The notes beneath the pieces were generated by a model, which had not been told where the DNA came from, made no database searches, and was given only the letters and a program-made list of their open reading frames with translations. The translations under genes and the position numbers were made by a program. Below, in pieces: positions 1 to 9,718 of a DNA stretch of 64,000 nucleotides (position 1 is the stretch's first letter; every line of letters starts with the position of its first letter). The DNA comes from Pedobacter sp. WC2423. GTDB taxonomy: Bacteria > Bacteroidota > Bacteroidia > Sphingobacteriales > Sphingobacteriaceae. The stretch spans positions 1,364,001 to 1,428,000 of the forward strand of contig NZ_CP162005.1 in the NCBI RefSeq assembly GCF_040822065.1, in the 5' to 3' direction.

Positions 1-1
1 T

Positions 2-1069
2 TCCAGCTGGGCATGCCGCATTCATGATATTAAATCTTTCTATACTTTGAGTGATGGAGAGCTGGGAAGCGTGTTATTCGCATTACCAGTAGGTTTGATG
101 ATCAGCTTACCGATATCCGGATGGATGGTCACCAAATTCACAAGCCGGAAAGTATTGATTGCCGCAGGTTTGCTGTTTCCTTTCGTGTTATGTGTCATCG
201 GATTGACTTCCCATATCTGGCAATTGGTTATAGTGCTGTTTTTCTTTGGATTTTTAAATAACGTGTTTGAAATCGCTATGAACACACAAGCTGTGGGAAT
301 AGAAGAGTTGTATAAAAGGTCAATTATGGCTTCTTTCCATGGATTATGGAGTTTGGCAGGCTTTACTGGTGTCGCTATCGGTACCTTGGCTATTGCTATG
401 AAATGGCCTTTCTGGATGCATTTTGTATTGGTTGGCGCACTTTGCTGGATCCTGGTCTTTTATTCCTGGCGTTATTTATTACCAGAAGACGGGGCTTCAG
501 AATCACAACCCTTATTTGCGAAGCCTGACAGTAACATTTTGAAGCTGGGCCTTATTGCTTTTGCCAGTCTGATTACTGAAGGTACTATGTTCGATTGGAG
601 CGGTGTATATTTCAAAACAGTTGTTACAGTTCCCGAAGCCTTAACCACCATGGGATCTATCGCATTTATGGCAACAATGGCAGGTGGCCGTTTTGCAGCA
701 GATAAATTTGTAACCCGGTTTGGAATCAGTAAAATCTTACAATGCAGCGGAATCATCAGCACAACGGGGCTATTACTGGCAGTGATGTTTCCAAATATCT
801 ACACCGCTACTCTAGGTTTTTTAATGGTAGGAATTGGTGTATCCTCTGTAGTACCCCTGGTATTAGCACTAGCCGGAAAGTCTAAGACTATGGCACCCGG
901 AATGGCAATCGCAGCAGTCTCTACAGTTGGATTTTTAGGCTTTTTAATCGGCCCGCCAATGATAGGGTTTATTGCACAGGCAACGAACCTTCGCTGGTCA
1001 TTCTTATTGATTGCCATACTTGGATTCGGAACGACATTATTAGCTTCTCAGATTAAAAAAATGATTTAA
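2..1069 (+). CDS. MFS transporter, YbjJ-like (5' end outside the window)
   Basis: Inner-membrane major facilitator protein; substrate unknown. The reading frame is open to the window edge, and the residues before the first internal start (SSWACRIHDIKSFYTLSDGE) match the usual first-loop motif of YbjJ-type MFS proteins (SWA-R-P-I-L-SDGELG). The gene therefore begins upstream and only 355 residues are visible. About ten hydrophobic segments remain, with a glycine-rich middle (ATMAGGRFAADKF) typical of the start of the second half. It is followed by 258 bp before the next gene. A TTG at position 47 could be taken as a start, but that would remove conserved residues. Family is confident; substrate is not. 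Confidence 0.85.
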   Translation, partial: SSWACRIHDIKSFYTLSDGELGSVLFALPVGLMISLPISGWMVTKFTSRKVLIAAGLLFPFVLCVIGLTSHIWQLVIVLFFFGFLNNVFEIAMNTQAVGIEELYKRSIMASFHGLWSLAGFTGVAIGTLAIAMKWPFWMHFVLVGALCWILVFYSWRYLLPEDGASESQPLFAKPDSNILKLGLIAFASLITEGTMFDWSGVYFKTVVTVPEALTTMGSIAFMATMAGGRFAADKFVTRFGISKILQCSGIISTTGLLLAVMFPNIYTATLGFLMVGIGVSSVVPLVLALAGKSKTMAPGMAIAAVSTVGFLGFLIGPPMIGFIAQATNLRWSFLLIAILGFGTTLLASQIKKMI

Positions 1070-1327
1070 AACAACTCACACAACACACTGTAAATCAACT
1101 ACTAAAATAAACCATACACATCTTTTAAGGGCTTTAAACGACAACCTCTATGAATTCATCCTCAATAGGAAAGGGGAGAGCTACAGCCCTTATTTTGGTT
1201 CTGAAATTAACGTCTACTGCAAAAATTAATGGTTTTACCCACCCGAATAATTGCGACTTAAACGTTGTAAATTTTCATTTAATTACATTAAATTTAAGTA
1301 AGTGTAAACCAAATAATAAATTAACGT

Positions 1328-4216
1328 ATGATGAGAAGATTTACAAAACCAGTATTCTTGCTTTTAATGCTCTGTATCACAGTAATCTGTGTTCAGGCAC
1401 AAAGCATTATAATCAGCGGATCAGTAACTGATAAGCTCAGCAAAGAACCTGTCCCTGGTGCAGGCATTACCGTTAAAGGAAAAACAGTTGGTACGACTAC
1501 AAATCAGAGCGGGAAATATGCATTCACTACCACACAAAAAGCACCTTTTATTCTGGTCATTTCTTTTCTTGGTTATACCTCCGTTGAAAAATTGATTACC
1601 GGAAATACAGCTGATCTGAATATAGAATTGGAACAAGAAGGTATTCTTGGACAAGAGGTCGTTATTTCAGCCTCCAGAACTCCTGAAAGAATATTAGAAT
1701 CTCCAGTGTCTATAGAAAGGATGGGAAGTAGTACAATCAAAGAACAAGCCGCTCCATCTTTTTACGATGCGCTGAATAATATGAAGGGAGTTGAAGTGAG
1801 TACACAGAGTTTAACTTTCAAATCGATCAACACCAGAGGCTTTAATTCAAATGGAAATACCCGGTTCAACCAATTTGTCGACGGGATGGATAACCAGGCT
1901 CCAGGGCTTAATTTTGCAGTAGGTAATATCGTTGGGATTAATGATCTGGATGTCGACAATGTAGAATTGTTGCCTGGTGCATCATCAGCGCTTTATGGTG
2001 CGGGTGGAATTAATGGTACAATGCTGATGACTTCCAAAAGCCCGTTTGATTATCAGGGGCCAAGTTTTCAATTTAAGACAGGGATTAATCATGTCAACGA
2101 TAACAATACTGATGTACAACCCTACAATCAGCTGGACGTCCGCCTTGCGAAAGCCTGGAATAATAAATTTGCTGTTAAAGGAACTTTCTCTTTTCTGCAG
2201 GCACAAGACTGGCAGGCAGATAATTTCTCCAACTTCGACCGCGCCTCCAGGACCGGAAAAGATGGTAACAGAAGCTCAGATCCTAATTATGACGGGATCA
2301 ATGTATATGGTGACGAGGTAAGTCAGAACATGCGTAATGTAGCACAGTCTGTACTGAATGCCGGGACTTCTGGTTTTGTTCAGGGTGCGCTTGGTTTGCC
2401 AGCTCCGCCAACTGCCGCACAAATTGATGCGTTCAAATCAAATCCTGCAGGATTAAATGCATTAAATGGCTTTTTAAGAACGAATGCGACCATGAGACCA
2501 TTTTACGCAGGCTTAAATACACCGGGTTTATTACCTGATCAAAATGTATCCAGAACGGGTTATGAGGAGAGTTCACTGGTAGATTATAAGACACAATCAA
2601 TTAAAATTTCTGGTTCGGCGAATTACCGTTTCAGTAAGACTGTAGAAGCTATTGCACAGGTTTACTGGGGTAGCGGTACCTCTGTTTACACAGGGTCGGA
2701 TCGTTATTCTTTGCGGAATTTTAGTATCGGGCAGTATAAACTGGAATTAAAAGGACAAGATTTTTTTGTCAGGGGTTATACCACACAAGAACGCTCCGGT
2801 GATTCTTATATCGCTTCAATTCTGGGAAGTTATATCAATGAAACTTCTAAAAAATCGACAGACTGGTTTCCACAGTATGTAGGAAATTATATTGGTGCGA
2901 AGTCTCAGGGAGCTACAGATGCAGCAGCTTATGCGGCAGCAAGAGCAGCAGCCGATCAGGGCAGGTTTGTTCCGGGTTCCAGAGAATTTGGAATGGCTAA
3001 AGAACAAATCCTGAATACAACGATTGCAGGTACTGATTTTAAAAAAGGAATTTACGGAGCGAAGTTTAATGATCAAACTAATTTATATCATTACGAAGGA
3101 ATGTATAATTTCAGCAATCTGTTCAATAACGTTGTTGAATTTCAACTAGGTGCATCTTACCGGTTGTATCAGTTAAGATCTAACGGAACGATTTTTAATG
3201 ATTTGACTGATGAGATTAATATCAAAGAATACGGCAGTTTTGCTCAATTAGGCAAGAAGTTTTTTGAGGATAAACTTAAATTGACAGTTTCCGGCCGTTA
3301 TGATAAAAGCAGCAACTTTGATGGTCGCTTTACGCCAAGAGTAACGGGCGTATATACCGTAGCAAAAAACAACAATATCCGGGTTTCCTACCAGACCGGA
3401 TACCGAAATCCGACTACGCAGAACCAGTATATTGATTTATCGGTAGGTGGTGGCTCACAAAGGCTGATTGGTGGAATCCCTGAAATTCTGAATAAATACA
3501 GCTTATTTACAAATCAGGCATTCACAGATGTTAGTTATAGAGCTTTTCTGGCCGCTGCTGCTGCTGGAAAACCAGATCCGACTTTATTAAAAGGGTACAG
3601 TTTTAATGCGAAAGGGGTGAGGCCAGAAAGTGTTCAGGCTTTTGAAGTAGGTTATAAAGGCTTATTAGGGCCTAAATTCCTGATCGATGCTTATGCTTAT
3701 TACAATATTTATAAGAATTTTATTACTGCGGTCGATGTTTATCAGAGAAATACGGATGGATCTGGCTTTACAAAGTTCGGTGTTCCGGTAAATGCCACAG
3801 GCAAAGTAACTTCTTATGGCGCGGCACTGGGAATTGACTATTTACTAGCTAATTATAACCTGAGCGGTAATATATCGTATAATAACATTAGAGATATTCC
3901 AGCTAATTACATCAATGATTTTAATACGCCAAAAATCCGTTATAACCTGGGGATAGCTAAAAAAGAACTGATTAAAAATGTCGGTTTTAATGTAAATTAC
4001 CGCTGGCAGGGCAAGTTTTACTGGAATTCTTCTTTTGCTTCCGGCAATGTGCCTGCATTTGCTTCGCTTGACGCGCAGGTTAATTTGAAAATCCCGTCAG
4101 TGAATTCCATGATTAAAATTGGCGGGTCTAATGTGCTGAATAAATACAATTTCACTTCTTACGGGAATCCGGCAGTTGGCGCAATTTATTACGTAGCTTA
4201 TGCATTTAATCCTTAA
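1328..4216 (+). CDS. TonB-dependent receptor with carboxypeptidase-regulatory-like N-terminal domain
   Basis: Outer-membrane active transporter, 962 residues. Signal peptide at residues 1-25 (cleavage near VQAQ). A CarboxypepD_reg-like beta-sandwich spans about 28-112, followed by a short TonB-box-like stretch (VVISASRTPERI, about 116-127) and a plug domain to about 240 with TRGFNSNGNTRFNQFVDGMD. The rest is a beta-barrel with long loops. No SusD-like lipoprotein follows, so it is not a standard SusC/SusD glycan pair; the ligand could be a siderophore, metal complex or peptide. ATG ATG at 1328 gives the full signal peptide. The 258-bp upstream region holds near-matches to the -7 box (TAAATTTT, TAAATTTA) but no clean promoter. 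An 11-bp dyad follows the stop. Confidence 0.9.
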   Translation: MMRRFTKPVFLLLMLCITVICVQAQSIIISGSVTDKLSKEPVPGAGITVKGKTVGTTTNQSGKYAFTTTQKAPFILVISFLGYTSVEKLITGNTADLNIELEQEGILGQEVVISASRTPERILESPVSIERMGSSTIKEQAAPSFYDALNNMKGVEVSTQSLTFKSINTRGFNSNGNTRFNQFVDGMDNQAPGLNFAVGNIVGINDLDVDNVELLPGASSALYGAGGINGTMLMTSKSPFDYQGPSFQFKTGINHVNDNNTDVQPYNQLDVRLAKAWNNKFAVKGTFSFLQAQDWQADNFSNFDRASRTGKDGNRSSDPNYDGINVYGDEVSQNMRNVAQSVLNAGTSGFVQGALGLPAPPTAAQIDAFKSNPAGLNALNGFLRTNATMRPFYAGLNTPGLLPDQNVSRTGYEESSLVDYKTQSIKISGSANYRFSKTVEAIAQVYWGSGTSVYTGSDRYSLRNFSIGQYKLELKGQDFFVRGYTTQERSGDSYIASILGSYINETSKKSTDWFPQYVGNYIGAKSQGATDAAAYAAARAAADQGRFVPGSREFGMAKEQILNTTIAGTDFKKGIYGAKFNDQTNLYHYEGMYNFSNLFNNVVEFQLGASYRLYQLRSNGTIFNDLTDEINIKEYGSFAQLGKKFFEDKLKLTVSGRYDKSSNFDGRFTPRVTGVYTVAKNNNIRVSYQTGYRNPTTQNQYIDLSVGGGSQRLIGGIPEILNKYSLFTNQAFTDVSYRAFLAAAAAGKPDPTLLKGYSFNAKGVRPESVQAFEVGYKGLLGPKFLIDAYAYYNIYKNFITAVDVYQRNTDGSGFTKFGVPVNATGKVTSYGAALGIDYLLANYNLSGNISYNNIRDIPANYINDFNTPKIRYNLGIAKKELIKNVGFNVNYRWQGKFYWNSSFASGNVPAFASLDAQVNLKIPSVNSMIKIGGSNVLNKYNFTSYGNPAVGAIYYVAYAFNP

Positions 4217-4225
4217 CAAGAACTC

Positions 4226-4263
4226 ATTATATCGCCAGAAATTAATATTTTAGGCGATATAAT
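4226..4263 (+). terminator. Hairpin after the TonB receptor gene
   Basis: Perfect 11-bp inverted repeat (ATTATATCGCC at 4226-4236, complement at 4253-4263) with a 16-nt AT-rich loop, starting 10 bp after the receptor stop codon. No T-run follows, so it may stabilise the mRNA 3' end rather than terminate by itself. Confidence 0.45.
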
Positions 4264-4275
4264 ATTATAATACCT

Positions 4276-4413
4276 ATGAACTTAGTTATCCAGAATCTGC
4301 AGAATTTATTTATTACATCTTTAGAAAAAATCCTTAAAGACCTTGACGAGGCTGATATTGATCAGATTTTAGTAAATGCGTATATTATTCCTTTTTATAT
4401 TATTGTTACATAA
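4276..4413 (+). CDS. Possible 45-residue small protein of unknown function
   Basis: An ATG-to-TAA frame of 45 codons in the otherwise empty 348-bp gap (4217-4564). It starts just after the 11-bp dyad. The predicted peptide has an amphipathic, acidic middle (LEKILKDLDEADIDQIL) and a hydrophobic tail (YIIPFYIIV). No family is recognised. The organised composition is the only support. It could be a small membrane-associated peptide, a gene remnant, or chance. The rest of the gap holds a small ATTCC/GGAAT dyad (4466-4482) and a shared terminator. Confidence 0.25.
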   Translation: MNLVIQNLQNLFITSLEKILKDLDEADIDQILVNAYIIPFYIIVT

Positions 4414-4494
4414 TTAACATTATGTTAAGTACGTTTTTTATTAGACGTCCCGCGTATGAAAAATAATTCCTGATTCTGGAATAACTGCAAACGC

Positions 4495-4544
4495 AAAAAG
4501 CATCAGAAAATGAAATCCTTGCGAATCCTCTTCTGATGCTTTTT
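4495..4544. terminator. Bidirectional terminator between converging transcripts
   Basis: Perfect 14-bp stem (AAAAAGCATCAGAA at 4495-4508, complement at 4531-4544) with a 22-nt loop. It has T-rich tails on both strands and lies 20 bp from the stop of the minus-strand TPR gene. Confidence 0.8.
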
Positions 4545-4564
4545 ATATTTTTAAATCTATCCTG

Positions 4565-5719
4565 CTAAAACTCTTCCAACTGAGCCTTCAATTCCTGGGC
4601 CCTGTCAAATCTGTTTTTACGCGTATAAATATCAATTAATAAATTAATAGTCGGTTTATCCTTTTTATTCACTTGATGCGCCTGTGATAAAATGATCTCA
4701 GCACGGTTAAGATTAGAAGTAAATGCAAGAATATCTTTTTTAGGAGCAGCTAATGCATCATTGCTCAGGTTAAGATAAACCAAACCTAACTGATATAACG
4801 CATCAAAATAATTGCGGTCTATTTCCAAAGCTTTATTGTAAGCTAATTCGGCAGTCCCCATATTTGTATTTTTCTGATGCAGATAACCATATAAATAATA
4901 CAATAACTTACTTCTGGTATCTACCTTTAAAGTATTTTCAATCACCTGTCTAGCTTCAGTATACTTTTCAGTATCCAGCAATAAGTTGATATAATCATTG
5001 TTTAATAAATCATTATAAGGATTGTAGATCAGTCCCTCCTGCAGTGTTTTTAAAGCAAGGTCATTATCCAGCTTACGTTTATAAATATCGGCCATACGCT
5101 GAAATACTACCGCATTCATAATTCCATTATCTTTAGCGCGTTTGTAATAAGCCAAAGCTTCATCCTCATTTTTAACGCCTTCTGCACTTAAAGCAGCATT
5201 TACAGCCAAAATTGTATCCTTAGGGAAGAAATCACTTACCTCTTTCAAATATTTATAGGCAGCACTAAAATCCTTCGCCTGATAAGCAGACTTTCCTTTT
5301 TGCTGTTTCTTGATATTTACATTATAACTTGATGCTTTGATCAAACCAGAGTTATCCTCAAACTTATCAAACCTATTAGCAGAATCAATTGCATTGATAG
5401 CCAGATCAAAATATTTATCGGAATTATCCTGACTTGGATCAGTAATGGCGATATAAGAACTCAGGTAAGATTTTAGTGCCCAGGTTTCAGGCCATTTCTT
5501 TGTTTCCCTATCCTTCTCAGCAGCTTCTGCTGCTTTGATCCCCTCTCCTAATATAGCCAACTGTGTTTTTTGATCCTGTTTGTTTGCAATCGCCGCCTGG
5601 AGCTTTCCTACACTATTTCTGGCAATATAGAGTTGGGTCTTTTGGGAAAACGCTGAAGTGGAACTCACCATTAAAATAGTAACTGCAAATAAATATCGTT
5701 TCTTCATCATATGCTTCAT
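4565..5719 (-). CDS. Secreted tetratricopeptide-repeat protein (paralogue 1)
   Basis: Exported TPR protein of up to 384 residues, probably periplasmic; no enzymatic motif. The signal peptide runs to about residue 26 (SSTSAFSQ). Three starts are close together (Met1, Met4, Met5 at 5719, 5710, 5707). A -7 promoter element at 5732-5739 puts the RNA start near 5725, so Met4 or Met5 is more plausible than Met1. TPR-like helical pairs fill about 145-380 (for example AYKYLKEVSDFFPKDT and AELAYNKALEIDRNYFDALY). The protein resembles the neighbour at 5800-6900 in its N-terminal pattern (RNSVGKL.., KWPETWALKSYL), so the two are tandem paralogues. A role as a scaffold or stress protein is only a guess. 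Confidence 0.85.
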   Translation of the reverse strand: MKHMMKKRYLFAVTILMVSSTSAFSQKTQLYIARNSVGKLQAAIANKQDQKTQLAILGEGIKAAEAAEKDRETKKWPETWALKSYLSSYIAITDPSQDNSDKYFDLAINAIDSANRFDKFEDNSGLIKASSYNVNIKKQQKGKSAYQAKDFSAAYKYLKEVSDFFPKDTILAVNAALSAEGVKNEDEALAYYKRAKDNGIMNAVVFQRMADIYKRKLDNDLALKTLQEGLIYNPYNDLLNNDYINLLLDTEKYTEARQVIENTLKVDTRSKLLYYLYGYLHQKNTNMGTAELAYNKALEIDRNYFDALYQLGLVYLNLSNDALAAPKKDILAFTSNLNRAEIILSQAHQVNKKDKPTINLLIDIYTRKNRFDRAQELKAQLEEF

Positions 5720-5731
5720 TAGGCTTAGCTA

Positions 5732-5739
5732 CAAATTTA
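5732..5739 (-). promoter_or_regulatory. -7 promoter element for TPR paralogue 1
   Basis: Minus-strand TAAATTTG matches the Bacteroidota -7 consensus TAnnTTTG, 13-25 bp before the candidate start codons. No TTTG is present at the ideal distance upstream, where the terminator of the preceding gene lies. Confidence 0.4.
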
Positions 5740-5747
5740 TACAAAAA

Positions 5748-5776
5748 AAAAGAGGGATAAAATTTATCCCTCTTTT
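5748..5776 (-). terminator. Intrinsic terminator of TPR paralogue 2
   Basis: AAAAGAGGGATAAA (5748-5761) pairs with its complement at 5763-5776. On the minus strand the hairpin is followed by a run of about eight T. It lies 24 bp after the stop of the 5800-6900 gene and separates the two TPR paralogues into different transcripts. Confidence 0.85.
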
Positions 5777-5799
5777 AATATCACATTTATGATCAATAA

Positions 5800-6900
5800 T
5801 TATTTTTTTGGTGCAGCAGCTGGCGTACCATTTTGCGCATCTAATAATTTTTTAGTAGCCTCATAGTTTACTTTGTCATCTTTAAAAGCATAAATAACTT
5901 TTAAGTTTTCTAAAGCAGAAACCATCTTAGGATCTAATTCATAAGCTTTTTTGTAGTAAGGTAATGCCTGATCGATGAAACCTTTCATCTTAACAGTTAC
6001 TTCATCAAATTCCTTTTTCTTTTTAGGATCGATTTTGTTTCTTTTTCCTTGTAAATCTAAAGCTTGTTTGTAGTAAGTATCGCCCATAGCATACTGGTAT
6101 GAAGCGTTTTTACCATCTTTAGCAATTAACTTAGCCAATGATTCCTGAGCTTTTGCAACATTACCCTGTTTGATATAAAGGTCAGTCTGCATACCAGAGA
6201 AATAAGGGTTCTCAGGATATTTAGCTAAAGCAGCTTCTAATAAAGCAGTACCAGCAACTGTATCCTTTACCTGACTAAATTCAGTAGAAATGATTTCACT
6301 GTACAAAGATTCTGAATCTTTAGATCCTAAATCAATTGCTTTTTTGAAATTTTTAACCATTTCAGGATAATCATTAATTTGTTTAGCAGTCACACCTGCA
6401 TTTACAAATGTTGAGGTATCCTGAGGATTTTTAACCGTTAATTCATTGAAAAACTGAAGTGCCGATTTGAAATCTTTTTTATTGTAGGCAAAAATAGCTC
6501 TGTTTCTTAAAGCATTAGACAAAGTTTGTTCAGCTTCTTTAATATTTTCTTTCTCACCACCTTTTGTATCTAACTCTTTAGCTTTTGCGATGGCCTCTTC
6601 AGCAATTTTATCCTTAGCAATTGCATTTGCAATATTTAAAGAATCTACAAATGAAATTCTTGAAGCAAATAATGCTCTGTAAGACCATGCCTCAGGCATA
6701 ACTTTAGACTTTTCGTTTGCAATAGCATTGTCAGTAGTCTTTAATCCATCTTCAAGAGATTTCAAGGTCTCATCTAAAGTCTTAGCACCAGGTAAACTCG
6801 CTAATCCCCAGGCATTTTTAGCTTTGGAAACTTCACTCTTCTGAGCATTTGCATAGGTGGCAGCACCTATTAAAAGTATACTTAAAACTACTTTTTTCAT
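5800..6900 (-). CDS. Secreted tetratricopeptide-repeat protein (paralogue 2)
   Basis: Exported TPR protein of 366 residues, lysine- and alanine-rich. Signal peptide at residues 1-19 (MKKVVLSILLIGAATYANAQ, cut after ANA). TPR-like helix pairs follow, such as AIFAYNKKDFKSALQFFNEL and ALPYYKKAYELDPKMVSALE, and the C-terminus is PAAAPKK. It shares its N-terminal layout with the gene downstream at 4565-5719. It lies 104 bp after gyrA on the same strand; that gap holds a structured hairpin (6924-6977). Similar abundant periplasmic TPR proteins occur in Pedobacter relatives, but no function is established from sequence. Confidence 0.87.
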   Translation of the reverse strand: MKKVVLSILLIGAATYANAQKSEVSKAKNAWGLASLPGAKTLDETLKSLEDGLKTTDNAIANEKSKVMPEAWSYRALFASRISFVDSLNIANAIAKDKIAEEAIAKAKELDTKGGEKENIKEAEQTLSNALRNRAIFAYNKKDFKSALQFFNELTVKNPQDTSTFVNAGVTAKQINDYPEMVKNFKKAIDLGSKDSESLYSEIISTEFSQVKDTVAGTALLEAALAKYPENPYFSGMQTDLYIKQGNVAKAQESLAKLIAKDGKNASYQYAMGDTYYKQALDLQGKRNKIDPKKKKEFDEVTVKMKGFIDQALPYYKKAYELDPKMVSALENLKVIYAFKDDKVNYEATKKLLDAQNGTPAAAPKK

Positions 6901-6923
6901 ATTGTAAATTGGTTTTAATGAAC

Positions 6924-6977
6924 ATAAACCCTGGAGCTTAAAAGGATAAAAATATCCGTTACTACTACAGGGTTTAT
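6924..6977 (-). other. Nested hairpin between gyrA and the TPR gene
   Basis: A 10-bp perfect stem (ATAAACCCTG at 6924-6933 with 6968-6977) encloses a second 5-bp hairpin (GGATA 6944-6948, TATCC 6953-6957, AAAA loop). It could end gyrA transcription or form the structured 5' leader of the TPR gene, whose start is 24 bp further on. There is no T-run, which favours a leader structure. Confidence 0.4.
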
Positions 6978-7004
6978 TGGGTCTGTTTTTAATTTAATTT
7001 ATAC

Positions 7005-9620
7005 TTAGTTTTCTTCTGTTTCATCAGTATCATCTGCTTCACCTTCTTCATCAGACTCTTCTTCCTCTTCTTCAGTTTCAGCTTCCTCAGTACCCCCCTC
7101 TTCAGGCAATACATCAGCAGGATCTACTAACAACAGCTCTCCGTTAACTTCTTCTTCAGGATCATCCTCATGTTCGATTTTCGCAACAGATGCAATAGAG
7201 TCATTTCCTTTTAAGTTGATCAGACGAACACCTTGTGTTGCTCTTCCGATAACTCTGAGCTGACTTAATACAATTCTGATAACGATACCCGATTTATTGA
7301 TAATCATTAAATCATCAGCATCAGTAACCGCTTTAATAGCGATCAAATCACCTGTTTTCTCCGTAATAGTAATTGTTTTTACACCTTTACCACCACGATT
7401 AGTAACGCGGTAATCCTCTACATTAGTACGTTTACCGTAACCTTTTTCAGAAACTACCATTACCGTTGCTGATGGATCATCTACAGCAATCATGCCAACA
7501 ACTTCATCAGCAGCATGACCTAAAGTAACACCTCTTACTCCGGTAGCTGTTCTGCCCATAGGTCTTACGGTCGCTTCATTGAACCTGATTGCACGTCCGG
7601 AACGCAATGCCATGATGATTTCGCTTGATCCGCTCGTTAAACTAGCTTCCAGTAACTGATCACCTTCATTGATATTAATTGCATTAATACCATTTACCCT
7701 CGGTCTTGAATAAGCTTCCAGAGAAGTTTTCTTAATCGTTCCCTTTTTGGTACACATGATAATATAATTGTTCTCCAGATATTCCTGATCTTTCAAATTC
7801 TTAACCTTAATATAGGCCTTGATTTTCTCTTCCTTAGGAATATTGATAATGTTCTGGATTGCTCTTCCTTTACTTAGTCTTGAACCTTCAGGAATTTCAT
7901 ATACCCTTAACCAGAAACAACGTCCCGTCTCGGTAAAGAATAACATATAGTTGTGGTTAGAAGCAATCAGTAAATGCTCAATGAAATCTTCATTTCTTGA
8001 ATCACTTCCTTTAGAACCTTTCCCTCCTCTTGCCTGTGTGCGGTATTCCGTTGCAGGCGTACGTTTAATATAACCTTCATGAGAGATTGTGATCACTACT
8101 TCTTCATCTTCGATAAAGTCTTCCATGCTCATATCTTCAGCAGAGTGAACGATAGTAGTTCTACGCTCATCGCCGTATTTCTCCATCATTTCAGCTAACT
8201 CATCCTTGATAATCTGCATTCTAAGACTTTCATCAGCTAAGATAGATTGCAAGTATTCAATCGTTTTCATCAACTCATTAAACTCTTCTTTGATCTTATC
8301 TCTTTCCAGTCCTGTTAAACGACGTAAAGTCATATCCAGAATAGCTCTCGCCTGGATATCACTTAAGCCAAACTGCTCCATTAAGCCTGTTCTTGCTTCT
8401 TCAGGAGTATTTGACGCTCTGATTAACTTAATTACTTCATCCAGGTGATCCAAAGCAATTAATAAACCTTCAAGAATGTGTGCACGTTTCTGCGCTTCAT
8501 CCAGTTCAAACTTAGTACGGCGTACAATTACATCATGTCTGTGATCCACAAAGTGTCTGATCAGATCTTTCAGATTTAACATCTGAGGTCTGCCATTCAC
8601 TAAAGCGATGTTATTTACACTGAATGAAGTTTGTAATGCAGTTTGTTTGAAAAGATTATTCAATACAATCGAAGCATTCGCATCACGTTTAATTTCATAA
8701 ACGATACGGATACCATCCTTGTTTGATTCATCCTTAATATTAGAAATACCTTCCAGTTTTTTCTCTCCGACTAATTCAGCAGTACGCTCAATCATCATCG
8801 CTTTGTTAACCTGGTAAGGAATTTCAGTAACGATAATCGTTTCGCGGTCTTTAACCATTTCGATCTCAGCTTTGGCGCGCATTACAATACGTCCTCTACC
8901 AGTTTCAAAAGCGTCTGAAACGCCATTATATCCGTAAATTATTGCTCCGGTAGGAAAATCCGGGCCTTTTACGAATTTCATTAACTCAGGAACAGTAATT
9001 TCTGTATTTTCAATGTAAGCAATAGTCGCGTTGATGACTTCCGTAATATTGTGAGGAGGCATATTTGTTGCCATACCTACTGCAATACCCGAAGAACCAT
9101 TAATTAAAAGGTTCGGAACTTTTGCCGGAAGCACTGTTGGCTCTTTTAAAGAGTCATCAAAGTTCAACTGAAAATCTACAGTATCTTTATTGATATCCGC
9201 AAGCATATCTTCAGCGATTTTCTGGAATCTCGCTTCCGTATAACGCATTGCTGCCGGAGAGTCACCATCAATCGAACCATAGTTACCCTGACCTTCTACC
9301 AGTAAATAACGTAAGCTCCAGGGCTGTGCCATACGAACCATAGTCATATATACTGATGAATCACCATGCGGGTGATACTTACCCAGTACTTCTCCTACAA
9401 TACGGGCTGATTTCTTGTAAGGCCTGTTATTCGCCAAACCAAGATCAAGCATCCCGTAAAGTACACGACGGTGTACAGGTTTTAACCCATCGCGTACATC
9501 AGGTAACGCCCTTGATACAATAACAGACATCGAATAATCGATGTAGGCAGACTTCATCTGCTCGTCAATATCAATTTTTATTATTTTGTCGTTTTCCTGA
9601 TTTTCTAAATCTTCTGCCAT
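7005..9620 (-). CDS. gyrA: DNA gyrase subunit A
   Basis: Catalytic breakage-reunion subunit of gyrase (871 residues), which with GyrB introduces negative supercoils. The winged-helix region contains the quinolone pocket ([17 protein letters not shown], residues 83-99), and the DNA-linking tyrosine is Tyr127 (RYTEARF). A GyrA-box-like QARGGKG near residue 530 opens the C-terminal DNA-wrapping beta-pinwheel, which marks it as GyrA rather than ParC. The tail (about 815-871) is almost entirely Glu/Asp. At the position of E. coli Asp87 this protein has Met92, while Ser83 is kept (Ser88). The start ATG at 9620 precedes [13 protein letters not shown]; no better start is seen. Confidence 0.97.
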   Translation of the reverse strand: MAEDLENQENDKIIKIDIDEQMKSAYIDYSMSVIVSRALPDVRDGLKPVHRRVLYGMLDLGLANNRPYKKSARIVGEVLGKYHPHGDSSVYMTMVRMAQPWSLRYLLVEGQGNYGSIDGDSPAAMRYTEARFQKIAEDMLADINKDTVDFQLNFDDSLKEPTVLPAKVPNLLINGSSGIAVGMATNMPPHNITEVINATIAYIENTEITVPELMKFVKGPDFPTGAIIYGYNGVSDAFETGRGRIVMRAKAEIEMVKDRETIIVTEIPYQVNKAMMIERTAELVGEKKLEGISNIKDESNKDGIRIVYEIKRDANASIVLNNLFKQTALQTSFSVNNIALVNGRPQMLNLKDLIRHFVDHRHDVIVRRTKFELDEAQKRAHILEGLLIALDHLDEVIKLIRASNTPEEARTGLMEQFGLSDIQARAILDMTLRRLTGLERDKIKEEFNELMKTIEYLQSILADESLRMQIIKDELAEMMEKYGDERRTTIVHSAEDMSMEDFIEDEEVVITISHEGYIKRTPATEYRTQARGGKGSKGSDSRNEDFIEHLLIASNHNYMLFFTETGRCFWLRVYEIPEGSRLSKGRAIQNIINIPKEEKIKAYIKVKNLKDQEYLENNYIIMCTKKGTIKKTSLEAYSRPRVNGINAININEGDQLLEASLTSGSSEIIMALRSGRAIRFNEATVRPMGRTATGVRGVTLGHAADEVVGMIAVDDPSATVMVVSEKGYGKRTNVEDYRVTNRGGKGVKTITITEKTGDLIAIKAVTDADDLMIINKSGIVIRIVLSQLRVIGRATQGVRLINLKGNDSIASVAKIEHEDDPEEEVNGELLLVDPADVLPEEGGTEEAETEEEEEESDEEGEADDTDETEEN

Positions 9621-9718
9621 AAAATATTGATGTTCGTTAAAAACGATTTAAATAAGGTAATGTTATAACCTTGCGAATTTAAGAAAATATTGCTGTTTAA
9701 GCGCATTATGGAAAAAAA

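Noticed and set aside
1150..1431. 93-codon plus-strand frame before and over the start of the TonB receptor gene
   Set aside because: It overlaps the receptor's signal-peptide region in another frame and its predicted peptide has no family features.
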